NCBI GenBank assembly: GCA_016295375.1
Contig: JAEDLI010000014.1
Location: 1 to 33,787, forward strand
Direction of reading: 5' to 3'
Length of the DNA: 33,787 nt
Source: Fibrobacter sp.
Lineage (GTDB): Bacteria; Fibrobacterota; Fibrobacteria; Fibrobacterales; Fibrobacteraceae
The notes under the pieces are model-generated. The model made no database searches, was not told where the DNA came from, and saw nothing but the letters and a program-made list of their open reading frames with translations. The translations under genes were made by a program, and so were the position numbers. Positions 30,066-33,787 of this stretch are shown here, in pieces; positions within the stretch are counted from its first letter, which is position 1, and each line of letters starts with the position of its first letter.

Positions 30066-31169
30066 GTGGCGAACAAGAAAGTTTTACTGATCAACTGGCG
30101 CGACATCAAGAACCCGGAAGCGGGCGGTGCGGAACTTTACTTCCACGAACTTTTCAAGCGCATTAACGGCAACGGCTACGACATAACGGTGCTGGCCCAC
30201 AAGGTGCCGGGGCTCCCTGACGAAGAAGTGGTAGACGGCATGCGTACCGTTCGAATCGGCAGCAAGTTCCTGTTCAACTATTCCGCATTCTTTTACGCCC
30301 GCAAGCACCAGAAGGAATATGACCTGATTGTAGAGGACCTGAACAAGATTCCCTTTTTCACGCCGCTCTGCACCAAGACAAAACGCCTCCACATGGTCAT
30401 GCACTTTTTCCGCAAGTCCATTTTCCGCGAGGCCTTTTTCCCCATAGCCCTTTACGTTTACCTGATGGAACGTTCCGTGGCCCTTTTCTACAAGAACGAA
30501 CCTTTTCTTGCCATTTCGGATAGCACTGCCGACGAGATTCGCGACATAGGAATCAAGGCCAGGGACATTGCCGTAGTGGAACCGGGTATAGACACGGAAT
30601 ATTTCAAGCCCACGCAACCCAAGGCCGAACCGCCCGTGATTTCTTACGTGGGACGTCTCATGAAGTACAAGAATGCCCAGTTTATCATCAACGCCATGCC
30701 CCGCCTGAAGCAGCTGGTTCCGGGCATTGTGCTGGAAGTGGCTGGCGGCGGAGATTATCGCGGGGAGCTGGAAAAGTTGGTGAAAGACTTGGGTGTTGCC
30801 GACGCTGTAAAATTCCTTGGCCGGGTCTCCGAAGACGAAAAGCGTGATTTGCTCAGCCGTTCCAGCCTGTTCATCAATCCCTCTTTCAAGGAAGGCTGGG
30901 GAATCAACAACATCGAGGCCAACCTGTGCGGCACCATTTCGGTGTCCAACAATGTGGCGGGTCTCAAGGACTCCGTAATTGACGGCGTGACTGGAATTTT
31001 GTACGAAAACGACGACCCGGAAGGGTTCTGCCAGAAGGTGGCGGCGGTTATTCGGGACAAAGATTGCCTTGCCACGCTGGAAAAGAACGCCAAGGAGCGG
31101 GCCCTTTCCATGAGCTGGGACGCCATGGCAGAGAAAATGCGTAACGTTCTAGATAAGGTGATGGGGTAG
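30066..31169 (+). CDS. Glycosyltransferase family 4 protein
   Basis: 367 aa, GTG start. GT-B fold: N-terminal acceptor half with NWRDIKNPEAGGAELYFHEL (the GGAE nucleotide-loop region), C-terminal donor half with ISYVGRLMKYKNAQFII, LEVAGGGDYRGELEKL, VKFLGRVSEDEKRDLL, NPSFKEGWGINNIEANLCG (the EX7E acid/base motif) and VIDGVTGILYENDD. Retaining GT4 enzymes build lipopolysaccharide, capsule or glycolipids. A TATATT-like box lies upstream at about 30033. The orphan HigA-like gene follows two bases after its stop. Confidence 0.9.
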   Translation: MANKKVLLINWRDIKNPEAGGAELYFHELFKRINGNGYDITVLAHKVPGLPDEEVVDGMRTVRIGSKFLFNYSAFFYARKHQKEYDLIVEDLNKIPFFTPLCTKTKRLHMVMHFFRKSIFREAFFPIALYVYLMERSVALFYKNEPFLAISDSTADEIRDIGIKARDIAVVEPGIDTEYFKPTQPKAEPPVISYVGRLMKYKNAQFIINAMPRLKQLVPGIVLEVAGGGDYRGELEKLVKDLGVADAVKFLGRVSEDEKRDLLSRSSLFINPSFKEGWGINNIEANLCGTISVSNNVAGLKDSVIDGVTGILYENDDPEGFCQKVAAVIRDKDCLATLEKNAKERALSMSWDAMAEKMRNVLDKVMG

Positions 31170-31171
31170 TT

Positions 31172-31405
31172 ATGGCAAGACATGGCGTTCCCACTCCGGG
31201 TCAGGCGATTATCGAGGGCATGGAATGGCTCAAGATGGACAAGGCGGAATTTGCCCGCCGGCTTGGCATTTCGGAAGAGCTGCTGGAAAAATTGATTGCG
31301 GGGGAGGCGCCCATTACGGCAGAACTGGCTTCTTCTTTGGAGTCGGTGACCGGGAGCCCTGCCGCCTACTGGAAAATGCTGGCAAGGAAAGCTTCTAATC
31401 CGTAG
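31172..31405 (+). CDS. Orphan HigA-like XRE-family regulator
   Basis: 77 aa. PTPGQAIIEGMEWLKMDKAEFARRLGISEELLEKLIAGEAPIT is the HigA/VapI-type helix-turn-helix (MDKAEFARRLGIS helix 2, EELLEKLIAG recognition helix), followed by the EXVTGSPAAYWKML segment typical of HigA antitoxins. No HigB toxin lies next to it: the upstream neighbour is a GT4 and the downstream one a PmbA protein. It may act as a stand-alone regulator. Confidence 0.8.
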   Translation: MARHGVPTPGQAIIEGMEWLKMDKAEFARRLGISEELLEKLIAGEAPITAELASSLESVTGSPAAYWKMLARKASNP

Positions 31406-31412
31406 GGCGAAC

Positions 31413-31440
31413 TATCATCTAATAACTATTAACTAGTAAC
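31413..31440. repeat. Heptamer tandem tract 4
   Basis: TATCATC, TAATAAC, TATTAAC, TAGTAAC: four 7-base units, three of them TANTAAC, in the gap ten bases before the PmbA gene. Confidence 0.65.
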
Positions 31441-31450
31441 TTCCAAAACT

Positions 31451-32779
31451 ATGACTCTCGAAGACGCCATTTCTTACATCAGCGATAAGGCCAAGGGCCA
31501 GGCGGAACAGTTCGACGTGCTTGCCTCCAGGTCCCATTCCGAAGGCCTTTCCCTTTTCCAGGGGCAGGTCCAGAATACGGAAATTTCCGATTCCGTAGGT
31601 GTGGGAATCCGCGTCATCAAGAATGGCCGTCCGGGCTACGCCCATACGGAGCGCCTTACGGCAGACGCCCTGGAGCAGACCCTGAAAGACGCCCTTTGCC
31701 ATACCCAGTGGACCGATGAAATCAACGTGGACTTGCCGGAGCCGGGAACCATGCCGCAGCCAGACGAGGACTACAATCCGGCCCTGGAAAAAATCGGCCT
31801 GTCCGAAATGAAGGATGTCTGCATCGATTTGGAAAAGGCGACCTTCGCCAAGTCCAAGGAAATCGAGAACATCCCTTACTTAGGGGCGGACCTTTCCAAC
31901 AGCGAAGACTACGTGGCAAACAGCAAGGGCGTTTTTTACAGGACCCGCTCCAATTCCGTTTCTGTAGGCTTGGGTGCGGTTGCATGTCGTGACGGCGTCA
32001 AGAAGTTGGGCAGTTTCACCAAGTTCACCCGCAACTGGAAAGAAATCGACGTAGATGGAATCGCCACCCGTGCGGCGGGATACTCTACGGAACTGTTCGG
32101 TGCAAAGAAGATCGAGGGCGGCAAGATTCCCGTGATCCTGTCGGAGCGCATATCCGGTCGGTTCATGCGGATGTACTGTCAGCCCTACTTGGCGGATTCC
32201 ATGCAGAAAGGCCTTTCCAGGCTTTCGGGCAAGGAAGGCTCGAAGATTGCGTCGGATTGCCTTTCCCTGTGGAGCGTGGGTTCCGGAGACCTGTTCAGCC
32301 ATCATTTCCCCTACGATTCTGAAGGTATGCCCACCCAGCGGGTGAAGGTTATCGACGGAGGCGTCTTTGGCCAGGGCCTCTACAACCTGGAAACCGCCGC
32401 CAAGGCGGGCTGCAAGTCCACCGGAAACGGCGTCCGCGACTTGGGCACCAAGATGTCCACGTCCTTCTACAACATGTACGTTCCCTGCGGCGAAAAATCT
32501 ACGGAAGAACTGCTGAAACTGTTCCCCAGGTGCCTGCTGGTGGCCCGGCTGGAGGGCAACTCCGGCTGCAATTCGGTGAGTGGGGAACTGAGCATTGGTG
32601 CCCACGGTTTCTGGTGCGAAAACGGCCAGATTGCCCACCCCGTAGATAGCGTGACCCTGAGTGGGAACTATTTCGACATCATCCAAGAAGTGGTGGCCTG
32701 CGGAAACGCCTACTACGACGACTTTTCCAGCACCAAGGTGCCTGCGCTGGCCGTACAGTCCCTGTCGGTAAGCTGCTAG
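31451..32779 (+). CDS. PmbA/TldE-type metalloprotease subunit homologue
   Basis: 442 aa. The N-terminal part matches the TldD/PmbA fold (AEQFDVLASRSHSEGLSLFQGQVQ, VGVGIRVIKNGRPGYAHTERL); the central and C-terminal parts have GKIPVILSERISGRF, FPYDSEGMPTQRVKVIDGGVFGQGLYNLETAAKAG, TGNGVRD and GHGFWCENG-like strands. The HExxH zinc motif of TldD is absent, as expected for the PmbA/TldE partner, which is non-catalytic in the TldD/E heterodimer that degrades leader peptides and unfolded peptides. The TldD partner is not within this window. Confidence 0.88.
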   Translation: MTLEDAISYISDKAKGQAEQFDVLASRSHSEGLSLFQGQVQNTEISDSVGVGIRVIKNGRPGYAHTERLTADALEQTLKDALCHTQWTDEINVDLPEPGTMPQPDEDYNPALEKIGLSEMKDVCIDLEKATFAKSKEIENIPYLGADLSNSEDYVANSKGVFYRTRSNSVSVGLGAVACRDGVKKLGSFTKFTRNWKEIDVDGIATRAAGYSTELFGAKKIEGGKIPVILSERISGRFMRMYCQPYLADSMQKGLSRLSGKEGSKIASDCLSLWSVGSGDLFSHHFPYDSEGMPTQRVKVIDGGVFGQGLYNLETAAKAGCKSTGNGVRDLGTKMSTSFYNMYVPCGEKSTEELLKLFPRCLLVARLEGNSGCNSVSGELSIGAHGFWCENGQIAHPVDSVTLSGNYFDIIQEVVACGNAYYDDFSSTKVPALAVQSLSVSC

Positions 32780-32786
32780 GCGTGCT

Positions 32787-33338
32787 TCACCCTTCCTGGC
32801 GAACTGCTCGAATTTTTCGAGTAGTTGGGATTTGCCCCAACTCGTCCGTATTTAGGATTTCTTGAATATAGTCCTTCATCTGCTTGAAAAGACGGATAAG
32901 GGCAATGCTTTGTGCTGTAGCCTGTTCACCTTTAAGCACAGTCATAAGCATATAAATGCCCTGTTCGGTAAATGCGTAAGGAAAACTTCTGCTTTTCGAA
33001 CTCAAGTTTGCGGTCAAATTTTTTGACCGCAAAACATCAATCTGCCCAAATTCGCTCATTTTGGGGCTTTTCGCCTGCTCCAAGGTCAAATTTTTTGACC
33101 TTGATACTTCTGCCAATTCGTCTTTATTCAGCTGAAACCGGAAATCCTCGGCGAATTTCTCGATGTTGTTTTTGACCTGCTGATTGAAAGCCTTGGTCGA
33201 ATACCCGTAAATCTCCGCCAAGTCGGAGTCGAGCATCACTTTGACCCCGCGGATCGTGTAAATCCGCGTTTTTAACAGTTTTTCGTCAATTAGCGGGAAT
33301 TCGGGTACGTTGGCGACGATATCACTTTTCTTCTTCAT
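32787..33338 (-). CDS. ORF6N domain protein
   Basis: 183 aa. Residues about 20-100 form the ORF6N domain (LLKTRIYTIRGVKVMLDSDLAEIYGYSTKAFNQQVKNNIEKFAEDFRFQLNKDEL), a predicted DNA-binding unit of phage and mobile-element antirepressors. The middle has two RSKNLT repeats (EVSRSKNLT and DVLRSKNLT), each encoded by a perfect palindrome, then SFPYAFTEQGIYMLMTVL. It convergently follows the PmbA gene with a 7-base gap. Likely a phage-derived regulator. Confidence 0.88.
   Translation of the reverse strand: MKKKSDIVANVPEFPLIDEKLLKTRIYTIRGVKVMLDSDLAEIYGYSTKAFNQQVKNNIEKFAEDFRFQLNKDELAEVSRSKNLTLEQAKSPKMSEFGQIDVLRSKNLTANLSSKSRSFPYAFTEQGIYMLMTVLKGEQATAQSIALIRLFKQMKDYIQEILNTDELGQIPTTRKIRAVRQEG
33010..33102. 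repeat. Two identical-core palindromes inside the ORF6N gene
   Basis: 33010-33030 and 33082-33102 both contain the core GGTCAAATTTTTTGACC, flanked by GC/GC and AA/TT respectively (each 8-bp arms or longer). They are 72 bases apart and each encodes RSKNLT on the minus strand. Confidence 0.8.
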
Positions 33339-33425
33339 GGCTATAAAACCTCCTACCTATATAGACGGAGATACACCCCAAAATGTGCCGAAAAATTTTA
33401 TTTACCTACGTTTTTTACAAAGAGA

Positions 33426-33553
33426 GGGGGAAGGCTCCCCCTGGCTCCAGCCCCGGCTAGAGTGTCATCCTGAGTGGAACGTAGTGGAGTCGAAGGATCT
33501 TGTCTGGGCTTTCGCACACCCCCTCGCCTAGGGGCTCTGCCCCTAAAACCCCG
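33426..33553 (-). repeat. Composite GC-rich intergenic repeat, copy 3, with an inserted repeat
   Basis: Read on the minus strand: first half 33553-33518 (GGGGTTTTAGGGGC, AGA, GCCCCTAGGCGAGGGGGT), then an inserted GTCATCCTGAGTGGAAC-type element (33463-33504), then the hairpin GGGGGAGCCTTCCCCC (33441-33426). Confidence 0.7.
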
Positions 33554-33608
33554 CAAATGTTATGCCGGACTTGTTCCGAAATCTTCCTTTTTACTATCAT
33601 TTCGCATA

Positions 33609-33787
33609 GACATAGCCCCGTACCGATTGGTGCGGAGCGACTGGAAACTTTGAGATTCGTCTCTTATTCTTGTTACTGAAATTAGCACTTTCAAGTCAAT
33701 CAATCGAGAGTAGGACGAGCACTTGCGTCTTTGTTGGGCGTGGGTCGTTTGTGCTTATTGGTTGATAGGGCGTGCTAACCCTCAGTA
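33609..33787 (+). ncRNA. Candidate structured RNA, copy 2 (3' end cut off by window)
   Basis: Begins GACATAGCC (33609-33617) like copy 1. P1 CCGTACC/GGTGCGG (33618-33624 with 33629-33635); P2 CTTATTCTTG/CGAGAGTAGG (33663-33672 with 33705-33714, all ten positions pair, three G-U); P3 between ACTTGCGTCT and GGGCGTGGGT; P4 AGGG/CCCT (33767-33770 with 33779-33782). The core 33735-33761 is identical to 20030-20056 of copy 1. The stem sequences differ but pairing is kept. The window ends before the expected closing arm and T run. Confidence 0.65.

Noticed and set aside
32461..33338. Insertion sequence or prophage around the ORF6N gene
   Set aside because: No transposase, integrase or phage structural gene is visible nearby; only the ORF6N domain suggests phage ancestry.

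Overview
The window very probably comes from a Fibrobacter-type genome (Fibrobacterota). The strongest pointer is the lipoprotein at 15451-16569. It joins a long Ser/Glu/Val linker to a domain matching FISUMP, the Fibrobacter succinogenes major paralogous domain. Other pointers are a pseudopilin/secretin operon, many small toxin-antitoxin modules, and densely repetitive intergenic DNA. Most housekeeping genes look GC-moderate with strong codon bias. Several accessory genes (the 3' half of the FISUMP gene, the middle of the restriction-modification gene, and 22727-24270) are clearly more AT-rich.

Layout. 1-5401: the end of pilT, a terminator, then an overlapping operon of a secretin, a one-TM assembly-platform-like protein, a PilX-like protein and two small prepilins. 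5412-6941 (minus): a cellulose-synthase-like GT2. 7107-10623: a TusA-domain fusion, an SGNH-like protein, a small zinc-ribbon-like protein and a SulP anion transporter with a STAS domain. 10645-12162 (minus): a degenerate RelA/SpoT-type HD protein and metF. 12313-13167: tRNA-Arg(UCU) with its terminator, followed by several partial copies of the tRNA 3' end and a Phd/RelE-type toxin-antitoxin pair. 13241-14803: yfcE and a U32-like Cys-cluster protein. 14884-15432: a zeta-toxin antitoxin and a decayed zeta toxin. 15451-18057: the FISUMP lipoprotein, a repeat-rich gap and malate dehydrogenase.

18143-24270 is an accessory, defence-like island. It holds AbiEi/AbiEii, a candidate structured RNA, a single-polypeptide (type IIG-like) restriction-modification enzyme whose ribosome-binding site lies in a perfect hairpin, and three AT-rich genes of unknown function. 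From 24570 on come repeats, DUF486 and DUF4416 proteins (minus strand) and glutaminyl cyclase. Next is a leucine-biosynthesis block: leader peptide, attenuator, leuA, a small membrane protein and an aminotransferase. It is followed by a GT4 glycosyltransferase, an orphan HigA-like regulator, a PmbA/TldE protein and an ORF6N protein. The window ends inside a second copy of the structured RNA.

The most unusual features are regulatory or non-coding. (1) A roughly 210-nt RNA occurs twice (19904-20112 and 33609-33787+). The copies share a 27-nt identical core, and their helices keep pairing although the sequences differ. In the first copy the core can also pair with a U-tract-proximal arm, which excludes one of the other helices. 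(2) A leucine attenuator can be read directly: a 19-codon leader with 7 Leu codons, an antiterminator and a terminator. (3) Degenerate heptamer tracts, with a different unit at each locus, lie in or beside several gene boundaries. (4) A composite intergenic repeat of two GC-rich hairpins carries other repeats between its halves. (5) A poly-C tract in a surface lipoprotein and a heptamer tract in a signal peptide could cause phase variation. Everything here was read by eye; no database search or folding program was run.
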